Of a DNA stretch of 64,000 bases, positions 17,413 to 26,988 are shown in pieces. The stretch is from the NCBI GenBank assembly GCA_024998755.1, contig JACEUU010000002.1, positions 354,045-418,044 on the forward strand, written 5' to 3'. Position numbers and translations under genes: made by a program. The notes under the pieces are model-generated. The model searched no databases and was not told where the DNA came from. It saw only the letters and a list, made by a program, of their open reading frames with translations. How positions within the stretch are numbered: position 1 is the first letter of the stretch; each line of letters starts with the position of its first letter. Source of the stretch: Vampirovibrio sp. (GTDB lineage Bacteria > Cyanobacteriota > Vampirovibrionia > Vampirovibrionales > JAJTHC01).

Positions 17413-19062
17413 CTACTTCTTCGCTTCTGCCCCAGCCAATTCACTTTCTAAGCGAGGCAACAAGGGCCCTTGCGGATTCGTAACCAACCCTTCCGTTAAC
17501 GGGAAATCAGTCAATAAAGCAGAAAATGTAGTTTTCGGATTCTCTAATGCCTCTGCAGGCAACCCTAACTGGCTCCAAATACCAACAGCCAAACTAGGCA
17601 CCATAGGCGAAAGCCAAACCGCCACCACTCGTAATGCTTCCAGCAAACTAACCATCAACACCGCCAACAAATCTAGTTGTTCTGTTTTATATAGTGTCCA
17701 AGGTTCCATGTCGTTAATGGTTCTATTGGCTAAATCTACCCTAGCAAAGGCTAATTCTGCCACTTGCTGAAAATTAAACGCTTCATAAGCAGCTACCACT
17801 TTCTGATGTAAGGGGTCTGTAGATTGTAATTCTGCCAATATCGCCGAAGAAACTACGATGGTTGGGTCAACCGCAGGAATAACACCCCCAAAATACTTTT
17901 TCAACATAGAAACCGACCGATTAAGCAAATTCCCCAAATTGTTAGCCAAATCTGCATTCACACTTAATTTAAAGGCTTCTGCGGTAAAGTTACCATCGTT
18001 GCCAAACTGGGTGCAGGTTAGCAAATAATAGCGAATAGGGTCTGCATTGGCTAGCTGATAATGAGCCGTTAAATCAAACGGAGAAATGACATTCCCCAAT
18101 GATTTAGAAATTTTCGCTTCGTTTAGGGTGATAAACCCATGGGCAAAAATCTGCTTAGGTAACAGTAATTCGGCACTCATCAACATAGCAGGCCAATAAA
18201 TGGCGTGAAACCTTAAAATATCTTTGCCAATGATATGAATAGCATTGGGTTCGCCTGTAGGCGTTTGCCAAAATTGCGTGAATTGAGGAGTTGCCTTGCC
18301 ATCATACCCAATACCCGTTAGGTAGTTTGAAAGGGCATCAATCCAAACGTAAATAACTTGGCTTTCGTCATTAGGTACGGGTATGCCCCAACTAACTGAT
18401 TGCTTGGAGCGTGAAACGCTAATATCTTCCAAGTTTTCCAGCATGTTTAGCACTTCTTGCTTGCGGAAATCTGGTTGAATAAAGGTGGGGTTGGCGTTGA
18501 TGTGGGCAATAATGGCTTCTTTGTATTTCGAAAGCCGAAAGAAATAGTTTTCTTCTTCCACCGCTTCAGGAGCAGTTTGGTGCGTAATGCAAAGCCCCTC
18601 TTCGGTCAAGTCTCTATCGGTTAAAAAGGCTTCGCATCCTTGGCAATACCGCCCAGTATAACTGGCTTTATAAATATCGCCTTTGGCTAGCATACGTTGC
18701 CATAACACTGCCACTAGGGCGTAATGGTCTTCGTCAGTCGTGCGAATAAATCTGTCGTATTCTACCCCGCAATGTTGCCATGCTTGTTTGAACGATTGAC
18801 TTAATTCATCTACAAACGCCTTGGGGTCTAAGCCTTTGCTAATGGCGTTTTTTTCAACCTTAATGCCGTGCTCATCAGTGCCTGTTAGAAAAAATGTGGG
18901 ATGCCCCATCCGCTTGTAAAACCGAGCCATCGCATCGGTCGCAATTTTTTCGTAGGCGTGCCCAAGGTGGGGTGGGGCGTTGACGTAGTCAATTGCCGTA
19001 GTAATGTAGCGTGGCTCGGCGGTAGGGTCTAAATTAGAAAGGTTAGCGTTTGGCACGGTCAA
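17413..19062 (-). CDS. metG: Methionyl-tRNA synthetase
   Basis: Class I synthetase. YITTAIDYVNAPPHLGHAYE holds the HIGH-type HLGH motif, GRYCQGCEAFL is the partial zinc knuckle (one C-x2-C pair), and AKISKSLGNVISPFD is the KMSKS-type loop. The C-terminal anticodon-binding domain is present; the extra EMAP-like tRNA-binding domain is not (about 549 aa). The start is uncertain: TTG at 19062 gives a family-like N-terminus, while an ATG at 19143 would add 27 unconserved residues. It lies between two insertion sequences but is intact. Confidence 0.9.
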   Translation of the reverse strand: MTVPNANLSNLDPTAEPRYITTAIDYVNAPPHLGHAYEKIATDAMARFYKRMGHPTFFLTGTDEHGIKVEKNAISKGLDPKAFVDELSQSFKQAWQHCGVEYDRFIRTTDEDHYALVAVLWQRMLAKGDIYKASYTGRYCQGCEAFLTDRDLTEEGLCITHQTAPEAVEEENYFFRLSKYKEAIIAHINANPTFIQPDFRKQEVLNMLENLEDISVSRSKQSVSWGIPVPNDESQVIYVWIDALSNYLTGIGYDGKATPQFTQFWQTPTGEPNAIHIIGKDILRFHAIYWPAMLMSAELLLPKQIFAHGFITLNEAKISKSLGNVISPFDLTAHYQLANADPIRYYLLTCTQFGNDGNFTAEAFKLSVNADLANNLGNLLNRSVSMLKKYFGGVIPAVDPTIVVSSAILAELQSTDPLHQKVVAAYEAFNFQQVAELAFARVDLANRTINDMEPWTLYKTEQLDLLAVLMVSLLEALRVVAVWLSPMVPSLAVGIWSQLGLPAEALENPKTTFSALLTDFPLTEGLVTNPQGPLLPRLESELAGAEAKK

Positions 19063-19166
19063 TAGAGCTTTCAAAACAAACAAAGGTAAATAGTAGTTGA
19101 TATTGTACCATGCTAAAAATTTAGGTGCTATTAACTCACCCAAATTTTAACCTTAGGGTTATAGAG

Positions 19167-19183
19167 GTTACGGAAAAAGGGTT
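19167..19183 (+). repeat. Extra copy of the IS5-type end
   Basis: GTTACGGAAAAAGGGTT repeats the outer end of the IS at 19241, 77 bases upstream of it and in the same direction. It is probably a remnant of an earlier or abortive insertion. Confidence 0.5.
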
Positions 19184-19240
19184 ATACGTTATTCGCTTGG
19201 CCTACGCCGATTTTGGATATAAACAGCTTGTTAATCAAAT

Positions 19241-20397
19241 GAAGTTACGGAAAAAGGGCAAGGTAAAATAGAAGGGACATTATTCCACCTCTCATAGGAT
19301 ACCCCACCCCCATGACTACCTTTGCCGACATCCAAATTCAACAAGCCACCCCCACCCACAAATTCCTAGAGGAAATGAACCAAACCCTACCATGGCAACT
19401 ATTTGAAACCATCCTCAAAACACACATCCACCACAAACCCAACGGCAGACCACCCTACAAACGCCTACTACTGCTCAAAATGAACCTCCTCAAAATATGG
19501 TTCAATCTCTCCTATGAACAAACCGAATTTCAATGCCACGACAGACTCTCCTTCCGAAAGTTTCTCGGCTTCTCCTTAGAATCCCCCATCCCTGAAGCCA
19601 CGACACTCGAAAACTTCCAACACGAACTGCAAAACACCCCAGCCCAAGAAGCCCTTTTCTTAGCCTTAGACACCTTCTTCCAAGAGAACAACCTCATTCT
19701 TAAAGAAGGCAACTTGGTAGATGCCACCTTTATTAAAGCCAATAGCAAACAGAGAAAAAAGCCTGAAGACCAGAGCGACCCTGATGCCACTTATGGCTAC
19801 AAAGGCTTTGGTTACAGTGCCACGGTTAATGTGGATGCTAAAAGCAAGTTGATTCGCAAGGTGGTTGTTACTGGTGCCAATGTGCATGACAGTCAGAGTT
19901 TACTGCCTGTACTGGTGGGCGATGAGCAGACTGTTGGTGCGGATAGTGGGTATGTGGGTAAGGAGAAGGATTTGAAGGCGTTGGGGATACAGCCGAGGAT
20001 TATTAAGCGTCGTGTTCGGGGTAAGCAGCATGAACCAACGCCTGAGTTGACGGCTTCGCAGAAGCGGTTTAATGGGTTGCTTTCTAAGGTTCGGGCTAGG
20101 GTGGAGCATGTGTTTGCGGGTTGGAAGACGGTGTTTAAGAAGGTTCGTGTGTCTTGTCGTGGGTTAGTGCGTGTTTCTGCGGAGATTTTGGGCTTGGCAT
20201 TTGGGTATAATTGTCGTCGGTATGGTTTTTTGGTGAGGAGGGGGGTAGGTTTTAGTGGATTCTTGTATGGTTTTTAGGTAATTATGATCCGAAAAGAGTG
20301 GAGACAAGGGGTATTGTTCTGTTTTTTGAGCATTTTGGTTGAATTTTATTAAAAAACACTCACTACTCCCACCTGCACACCCTTATTCCGTAACTTC
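19241..20397 (+). mobile_element. IS5-type insertion sequence
   Basis: 1157 bp. The inverted ends are GAAGTTACGGAAAAAGGGCA on the left and, reverse-complemented, GAAGTTACGGAATAAGGGTG on the right. It holds one full-length transposase gene. A clear target duplication was not identified. Confidence 0.8.
19312..20277 (+). CDS. IS5/IS1182-like DDE transposase
   Basis: 321 aa. The N-terminal DUF772-type domain (GRPPYKRLLLLKMNLLKIWF, then FRKFLGFSL) is followed by a DDE core: LVDATFIKA (first Asp), VGADSGYVG (second Asp), and RARVEHVFAGWK (Glu). It looks intact. The 5' half of the coding strand is very C-rich and the 3' half G-rich, a pattern seen in several other genes here. Confidence 0.88.
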   Translation: MTTFADIQIQQATPTHKFLEEMNQTLPWQLFETILKTHIHHKPNGRPPYKRLLLLKMNLLKIWFNLSYEQTEFQCHDRLSFRKFLGFSLESPIPEATTLENFQHELQNTPAQEALFLALDTFFQENNLILKEGNLVDATFIKANSKQRKKPEDQSDPDATYGYKGFGYSATVNVDAKSKLIRKVVVTGANVHDSQSLLPVLVGDEQTVGADSGYVGKEKDLKALGIQPRIIKRRVRGKQHEPTPELTASQKRFNGLLSKVRARVEHVFAGWKTVFKKVRVSCRGLVRVSAEILGLAFGYNCRRYGFLVRRGVGFSGFLYGF

Positions 20398-20443
20398 TAT
20401 TGTAAATTACATGGTTTAAATGTCATTTTAGGAAATTGTGTTT

Positions 20444-23044
20444 ATGCTAAAAAATGTTCCAGCTTTAACCATCGCCAATTATCAACAAGATAAAGTAAAG
20501 CGAAAACCAATCAACCAATCAACCCAGAAGCGTCTCCGCTCAAGCGGACTCTTTCCAAAAAACCACGCAGAAAGAAACGTCTCTTGAACCAGCTAACAAT
20601 AAGGGGATTCCCTTATGGCAAGCAGGCTTAGCCAGTTTGACCTTTTTGGGAATCGGCGTTCTTGTAACAGGCTTCGTTTTCAAATGGGGGAAAGGAAAAC
20701 CCATTGAAAAACTTCAAAATAAAACACCGCAAGAAACCCCTAAAATTGAGCATCCACTTTCTGCTGAAATTGAAAAAGCATGGAATGAGATTAAAAACTT
20801 AGCTACTATAACGAATACAGAAAATCCTGAAGATATTGTTAGAAATCTATCGGAGAGGCTTGAAAGCTATAAAGCTTTGAGAAAACGATACGAAGAAAAT
20901 CCCAATCCAGGCTTATATATTGACAAAGCTCTTCACAAAGGGATAACAGAACAATTAGAAAAACAATTGGCAGAAACAGAGGAAACAATTCTCGCTCTAC
21001 AAAAAAAGTTAAGCGTTCGGGAAAACTTAAAACCCTTTACCGAAGCGGAAGTGCAAGCACTCAATGAAGCATTGAAAACACCACGCCACCCAGATTTTGA
21101 ACCACCGAAACACCTAGCTGAAGCCTTCGTTTTTTCTAATGAGCATAAGCAGATGCCATTGCCTACCGACGTTCCTACGCCTATATCTGAAGAAAGCCAC
21201 CCTTTGTTACCAGAAATTGATACTATAGATATTGAGAGTTTAACAAAAACGCAACAGTACGATTTGACTACGAAGGCAACGTCTTTTTCACCTGTCATTT
21301 TTGAAGAGCCTGAATTCTACAAAATGTTGAGGATGGCAGGGAAACCCGATGAGCCAGAAATAAGCCCTAGCTATCAGATTAGTATACCTACCGATAGACC
21401 TAATTTAGGCGTTACACTAGAAACGGATTTCACCATGGAGTATGGGGACATTGGGATGTTCCTAAAATTATGCGAGACTTTTTACAAAACTTCTTTGATG
21501 CTCATCGTGAAGCAGAGACAGGAAAGTCTACCTTGGAAGGGGTCAAAATTGCTGTTACCCCAATGAAAGGAGAAGAGGCTACCACTTATGCCCTTCAAGT
21601 AAAAGGCGATGCCGTTTACCCCATTCGATTTGCTGAAGATATTGGGGCGACCACCAAAAAAGACGACAGTGCCGCTACTGGCGGTTTTGGAGAAGGGGCT
21701 AAAATGGCGGCATTATCTCTACTTGGTAAGAAAGAGTCAAAAGTAACATCGGTTACCTTTGCTTGTGATAATTGGCAGGTTCAGTATACGAAAGGCAGAA
21801 ACACGCTTGGCACTGAAAAGCTCTATAAAACGGTTACTCGGTTAGAACAGCCTATTGAGGGCAATACCCTAACCATTGAAACCCAAGCCCCTGAAACCGT
21901 GAAAGCCTTACTAGATGCTCGCCGTTATTTTTATCATCCTCAAAACCCAGATTTCCAAAACCCGACTTATGAAAATGCCAAAGGTGGCTTTAAATTGGTA
22001 GAAGAGCCAAAGGAAGGTAACCGGTTCACTCCTACGGACGGAAATTTCTATTATGTGGGGCAACGCCAATCAGTGGGTGACGGCAATCATAACGCTAAAT
22101 TTGATAACGGTGTTAGGGGTATGCACCTTTGGAGTAATAAAAAGGATACAGAGAAAAACCCCACCAATATAGCAGGTAGAGATAGAACCGCCTTAAGCCA
22201 TGAAGACATTGAAGCACTTGTCCTTAAACCCATGGTGGAGGCGATGACGAATGAAGATCTGCTCAACAATCTTTCCTTATTAAAAGAATACTGGGCTAAT
22301 AAAACTCAACATAAAAAGGAAGCTCATAATTTGGTTATTTTAATTGCTGGAGAAATGGCAACTCGCAAACTTTATACCACATTCCCTGAAACGTATGTTG
22401 CTTACCCTCATCCCACTTCCTTCAAGGGGGGATGGAGTGAATTACACGATTATAGAAGACGCTTAGACGAGATTGCTAAAAAGCTAGACAATGACGGTTT
22501 TACGATATGCGATGACCCTTTTCATGCCATTGGTATGCAAAGCCTTTTAGAAAGAGAGGCTCTTCAAATTACGTTTCCTTGTATACAGCCCACGCAACAA
22601 CAAACCATTCGGCTTAATTTGCTACACAAAGTAACCGAGCAGTTAAACGATTTTTATCAGACTGCCCGTAAAAATAATTATCTCTTTGGCACTGAATATA
22701 AAGGGTCTTCTGACTTGATACAAGAGCATATGCTTAAATTACCAGTCTACATTTTTGATGAACATGAAGGTTTGAATAAAGAGCATATTCAAGGGTTTGT
22801 TAAGGGTTTGAGTCATATTGGTCTAAGTAAAGGGCAACTAAATAGTGCTTTTAACCAAGCCTTAGCCACGTATTTACACGAAATAACGCACGTTCATGGT
22901 TCTGATGAATCCGCTAGTTTTAGCTATAAACTGACCGATATGTTGGAATTGATACTGAAAACAGCCCCAGAATTTTCGGAAAAACTGAAACAATACGAGC
23001 AATTTTGGGACAATTCCCTGTTAGCGGAACAAGCGGTTGCCTAG
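20444..23044 (+). pseudogene. Frameshifted GHKL-type ATPase gene with C-terminal HExxH motif
   Basis: The gene seems to start at ATG 20444 (AGGA upstream), with a membrane helix near 20620-20700 (LTFLGIGVLVTGFVFKW). The frame changes twice: once between about 20490 and 20530, and once at 21453-21455, where GGG should be GGGG to join ...MEYGDIG to DVPKIMRDFLQNFFDAHRE. After that point the frame is open to 23044. Motifs there: LQNFFDAHRE, like the GHKL N-box, and GGFGEGAKMAALSLL, like the Gly-rich ATP lid. Near the C-terminus, YLHEITHVHGSDES has an HExxH metal-site pattern. The function is unknown; an Hsp90/MORC-like ATPase core with a zincin-like end is an inference. If the indels are assembly errors, this is one intact protein of about 865 aa. 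Confidence 0.6.
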
Positions 23045-23129
23045 GTTGCAATAGCTAGCCTCATCTGTTTTTGTGGTAGATTAATGGTATTCAATCTTCT
23101 TATTCCAACACAATAAGGTACAGCTACCT

Positions 23130-23828
23130 ATGACCAGTTCCACGTTTTCTAATAAACCTGTAACAACAACTAAAATAGTTGTGTTACAACAACACCCTGT
23201 TGTGGCACACGCCCTTAGCTTTATTCGGGATAAAGACACGACTTCTGCCGTTTTTCGTACCGCCATGAAGCAAGTGGGCAATGTGTTACTTTCGCGGGCG
23301 TCTGAGCAAATTCCCCTTGTGCCAGTTACCATTCAAACGCCTATTTGCGAAACCACGGCGTACCAACGCGACCCCAATATCCCAATTTTAGTCGTTCCCA
23401 TTCTTCGGGCGGGGCTGGTTTGGGCAGATTTATCGTTGGAATGGTTGCCGGAAGCCCATTTATACCACCTTGGCTTGGCACGTAATGAAGAGACCCTTCA
23501 ACCGATTTCTTATTATAACAAACTCCCGAAAACCACGACTAGCAAGAGTTTTGATTATCCGCCAGCCCATGCGTTTGTGATTGACCCAATGTTAGCCACA
23601 GGTGGTTCGGCGATTGCAGCGATTGAAGCCCTTAAACAGCGTGGGGTGCTGGAGGCGAACATTACGTTTATTTGTTTGATTGCTTCACCTGAAGGGTTGA
23701 AGATTGTGCAGGATGCCTTCCCTGCGTTGAGCATTGTGGCGGCAGCCGTGGATGATTGCTTGAACGAGAATGGCTACATCGTCCCCGGTTTGGGCGATGC
23801 AGGCGATAGAGTCTTTGGCACTTTATAG
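23130..23828 (+). CDS. upp: Uracil phosphoribosyltransferase
   Basis: 232 aa. Upp converts uracil and PRPP to UMP (pyrimidine salvage). Family blocks: VVLQQHPVVAHALSFIRD near the N-terminus, VPILRAGLVW (PRPP region), the PRPP loop AFVIDPMLATGGSAIAAIEAL, and the C-terminal YIVPGLGDAGDRVFGT uracil-binding segment. About 20 residues longer than E. coli Upp at the N-terminus. It is followed 14 bases later by the restriction enzyme gene but is probably unrelated to it. Confidence 0.93.
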   Translation: MTSSTFSNKPVTTTKIVVLQQHPVVAHALSFIRDKDTTSAVFRTAMKQVGNVLLSRASEQIPLVPVTIQTPICETTAYQRDPNIPILVVPILRAGLVWADLSLEWLPEAHLYHLGLARNEETLQPISYYNKLPKTTTSKSFDYPPAHAFVIDPMLATGGSAIAAIEALKQRGVLEANITFICLIASPEGLKIVQDAFPALSIVAAAVDDCLNENGYIVPGLGDAGDRVFGTL

Positions 23829-23842
23829 AAAGGTTATTTATT

Positions 23843-24637
23843 TTGAATACTTCTTATTGGACAGATTTAAGTATAGAGTTTGCTAACCAGCGTAATTATT
23901 TAGACGAACTCTTTCGAGTTTATCCTACTATTCCTGAAGGGTTAAGAGTAGTCGATTCAAACGTTTGGGAAAAAGTAGAACATCAATTTAATCAACAAAA
24001 TAATTTAGAGTTATTGAAAATCTTGTTAAAACTACCTTTGTTCCCCATCAAAGATAGCTATGTTGCTTTTTTAAAACGTTCTCCTAACGCATTAGCAAAC
24101 AATCCTCAAACAGTTAATAGATTGTGCGGTAGGTTGTATGAAATGGGACTGGAGGCACTGTACCTTAGAGTTACAGAAGCAAAAGAAACCAATCGGCAAA
24201 TAGGCCCGATGTTTAGACGCTGGATTGAGGCTGGTAGCCTAGGTGTTCCTCTTTTGAGAACGGCGGATTTTTTAGCTACTGCTGAAAATGCTATTTTAAC
24301 TGGTAGTGATTCGTTTCTTAAAAAATTTGCATCAGAACACCTTAACTATCTTTCAGCTTCTGAAAAAGGTTTGGATTTTGTAGGGCGGTTTAATGGTCAG
24401 TATGTGATAGGGGAAGCAAAATTCTTAACGGATTTTGGTGGGCATCAAAATGCTCAATTTGATGATGCAATGCGATTGTTTGAACAACCTAATTTAAAGG
24501 CTTTACCCATTGCTATTTTAGATGGGGTGCTTTACATTGAGGGTAAAAATAAACTCTACACTCGTACCAAACAGTTAGCTCAAACAAAAGCCATTGTTAG
24601 TTCTCTTTGTCTTAGGGAGTTTTTATTTTCGATATGA
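23843..24637 (+). CDS. Type II restriction endonuclease (possibly Tsp45I-like)
   Basis: 264 aa from a TTG start with AAAGG upstream. A PD-(D/E)xK-like nuclease core is visible: GLDFVGRFNGQYVIGEAKFL (Asp...Glu-x-Lys, residues ~180-199) followed by DFGGHQNAQFDD. Its stop overlaps the start of the methyltransferase gene in the arrangement ATGA, a typical restriction-modification coupling. The similarity to Tsp45I-type enzymes (GTSAC) is from memory of the family and needs a search; the recognition site is unknown. AT-richer than its neighbours, consistent with lateral acquisition. Confidence 0.72.
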   Translation: MNTSYWTDLSIEFANQRNYLDELFRVYPTIPEGLRVVDSNVWEKVEHQFNQQNNLELLKILLKLPLFPIKDSYVAFLKRSPNALANNPQTVNRLCGRLYEMGLEALYLRVTEAKETNRQIGPMFRRWIEAGSLGVPLLRTADFLATAENAILTGSDSFLKKFASEHLNYLSASEKGLDFVGRFNGQYVIGEAKFLTDFGGHQNAQFDDAMRLFEQPNLKALPIAILDGVLYIEGKNKLYTRTKQLAQTKAIVSSLCLREFLFSI

Positions 24638-25785
24638 TGCAACTTAGCTATAATCATAAAACCTGTGAATCAGTCATCTTAGATCGTCCTTCTCTCTTCA
24701 ATATGGATGTTACTCTGTTAGGCTTACCCTTATTGCTAAAAGGTGATAATTTACAATGGCTTTCAGCATTGTACCAACAGAAAGCTAAACTAGGATCTAT
24801 CGACTTAATTTACATTGACCCGCCTTATGCTACAGGGCAACAATTTACAGTCGGTGAAAATAGGGTTGCTACTATTAGCCAATCTCTTGATGATAAACTA
24901 GCGTATTCCGATGAACTGCAAGGCGAACAGTTTTTAGAGTTTTTACGCATTCGGCTGATTTGGCTTCGAGAATTATTGTCTGAACAAGGGTCTATCTACG
25001 TTCATATAGATTATAAAATAGGGCATTACGTCAAAATAATCATGGATGAAGTATTTGGAAAACAAAATTTTAGAAACGATATAACGAGAATAAAATGCAA
25101 TCCTAAAAATTTTCACAGAAAAGCTTACGGTAATGTCAAGGATATGATTTTGTTTTATACAAAAACAAACGATTATATATGGAACGATGCGAGAGAAACG
25201 CTTTCGGAAGAGGATTTAAATCGTCTTTATAAGAAACAAGATACGGCTGGTCGATTCTATACGACTGTTCCCATTCACGCCCCCAGCCAAACCCGTAATG
25301 GTTCAACAGGGCAACCATGGCGGGGTGTTTTACCGCCTGAAGGAAGGCATTGGCGTTGTGCGGTTGATGATTTAGAAACGTTAGATAAAACAGGCTTAAT
25401 TGAATGGTCTAAAACAGGAAATCCTCGTCGGATTATTTATGCGGATGATGCTAGAAGAAAAGGGAAAAAACGTCAGGATATTTGGGATTTTAAGGATGAG
25501 CAGACGATTAACTACCCCACTCAAAAAAATGGAGACTTGATAGCCTCTATTATTGAAACTTCTAGCAACTCTAATAGTATTATTTTGGATGCGTTTTGTG
25601 GTTCAGGTACAACATTGTTAGAAGCTAGTAAACTTCAACGTGCTTGGATTGGTATAGATATTTCCGCTTTGGCAATAGAAACCACCCAGAAACGGTTGGA
25701 AACGTTACAATTACTTAAACCGTCTTACACTTACTTAGAAGATAAAAATTGCTACGACTCTTTTAAATTAAATAAAGCACAATAA
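24634..25785 (+). CDS. DNA methyltransferase, beta-class, DPPY type
   Basis: 383 aa. The catalytic motif IV, IDLIYIDPPYATG (residues ~53-65), precedes the target-recognition region, and the SAM motif I, ILDAFCGSGTTLLEA, lies near residue 315: the beta-class order. DPPY indicates N6-adenine (or N4-cytosine) methylation. YPTQKNGDLIASII is motif X. It partners the upstream nuclease by a 4-base overlap and ends 3 bases before mnmA. Confidence 0.88.
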   Translation: MMQLSYNHKTCESVILDRPSLFNMDVTLLGLPLLLKGDNLQWLSALYQQKAKLGSIDLIYIDPPYATGQQFTVGENRVATISQSLDDKLAYSDELQGEQFLEFLRIRLIWLRELLSEQGSIYVHIDYKIGHYVKIIMDEVFGKQNFRNDITRIKCNPKNFHRKAYGNVKDMILFYTKTNDYIWNDARETLSEEDLNRLYKKQDTAGRFYTTVPIHAPSQTRNGSTGQPWRGVLPPEGRHWRCAVDDLETLDKTGLIEWSKTGNPRRIIYADDARRKGKKRQDIWDFKDEQTINYPTQKNGDLIASIIETSSNSNSIILDAFCGSGTTLLEASKLQRAWIGIDISALAIETTQKRLETLQLLKPSYTYLEDKNCYDSFKLNKAQ

Positions 25786-25788
25786 CCC

Positions 25789-26988
25789 ATGACCACCCTA
25801 CCCCTACCGACAAACTTACAAAATTGGTTGCCTGAAAAGCCTAGCAGAATTGCCGTGGGCATGAGCGGTGGCGTCGATAGTTCCGTCGTCGCCCACCTGC
25901 TAGTTGCCGCAGGGCACGAAGTCGTAGGGCTAACCGCATGGACACTCAACGGGCCCGGCACCTGTTGCAACGACGCACTAGTCAACGCAGGGCGGGTGTG
26001 CGAAGAACTGGGCATCCCCTTCGATACCGTCGACCTACGAGCCGAATTCTTCCACTACGTCATGGACTACTACAACAAAAGCTACGAAGCAGGCACAACC
26101 CCCAATCCCTGCGTGGAATGCAACCGCTATGTGAAGTGGGAAAAATTTATGGGCTATGCCCAAGAATCGCTCGACGTGGAATACGTCGCCACAGGACATT
26201 ACATCAATCTAGCCCGCCCCAACGGCAAAGATGGCGGATTCAAAATCCTTAAAGCAACCGACCCCACCAAAGACCAAACTTATATGCTGGCACGCATTTT
26301 CCCCAAAGAACTAAATTCCGCCCTATTCCCGCTTGGCGGATGGCTGAAAAAAGATGTGCTAGACTACGCCAACGAAAAGGGCATCATCAACCGTAGCTAC
26401 AAGGAAAGCGTCGATATTTGCTTTGTGCTGGATGGGCAAGCCAACTATCTAAAGCAAACCTTGGGCATTCGTAAGGGCAACATTGTGGATGTGGATACGG
26501 GCAAGATTTTAGGCGAACATGATGGGCATTGGCTATTTACCAAAGGGCAACGCCGTGGCGTAAATGTGGCTGCTGGTAGACCCGTTTATGTTATTCGCAC
26601 TGAACCGAAAACGAATACCGTATTTATTGGCGATAAACACCACTTGGAAAGTTCTCAATTTACCCTGAAAAGTATGAATTGGTTGGATGCGGATTTTCAA
26701 GATCGTTTTTTAGCGGAAGGTAGGTTGGAGACACTAGTAAAAGTACGGTATGCGGGCGAACCGACGCTTGCTACCCTACTAGCCACGCCTGACCCTGAAA
26801 CCTTCACGGTAGAACTAGCTGAACCTGCTAGTGCGGTTACCGCTGGGCAAATTGCCGCTTTTTACACGGAAGATAACGTACAATTACTGGGTGGCGGGTT
26901 TATTGAAGTATTTCATGAACCGAAACCCTTTGATGCCGAAAACGCCCCCCCACTGCCAGATTTGAACGCCGCTTGCCCTGTGGTTTAA
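25789..26988 (+). CDS. mnmA: tRNA-specific 2-thiouridylase
   Basis: 399 aa. MnmA thiolates U34 of Lys/Glu/Gln tRNAs. The PP-loop is AVGMSGGVDSSVVAHLL (residues ~24-40). The first catalytic Cys is in NPCVECNRYVKWE and the second in YKESVDICFV. TGHYINLA and TKGQRRGVNVAAGRPVYV are family blocks. The 5' third of the gene is strikingly C-rich, the 3' part G/T-rich. The C-terminus continues about 25 residues past the usual end. Confidence 0.93.
   Translation: MTTLPLPTNLQNWLPEKPSRIAVGMSGGVDSSVVAHLLVAAGHEVVGLTAWTLNGPGTCCNDALVNAGRVCEELGIPFDTVDLRAEFFHYVMDYYNKSYEAGTTPNPCVECNRYVKWEKFMGYAQESLDVEYVATGHYINLARPNGKDGGFKILKATDPTKDQTYMLARIFPKELNSALFPLGGWLKKDVLDYANEKGIINRSYKESVDICFVLDGQANYLKQTLGIRKGNIVDVDTGKILGEHDGHWLFTKGQRRGVNVAAGRPVYVIRTEPKTNTVFIGDKHHLESSQFTLKSMNWLDADFQDRFLAEGRLETLVKVRYAGEPTLATLLATPDPETFTVELAEPASAVTAGQIAAFYTEDNVQLLGGGFIEVFHEPKPFDAENAPPLPDLNAACPVV

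Noticed and set aside
21453-21566. Programmed -1 frameshift in the ATPase gene
   Set aside because: No slippery heptamer at the joint; a missing G in a G-run is simpler.
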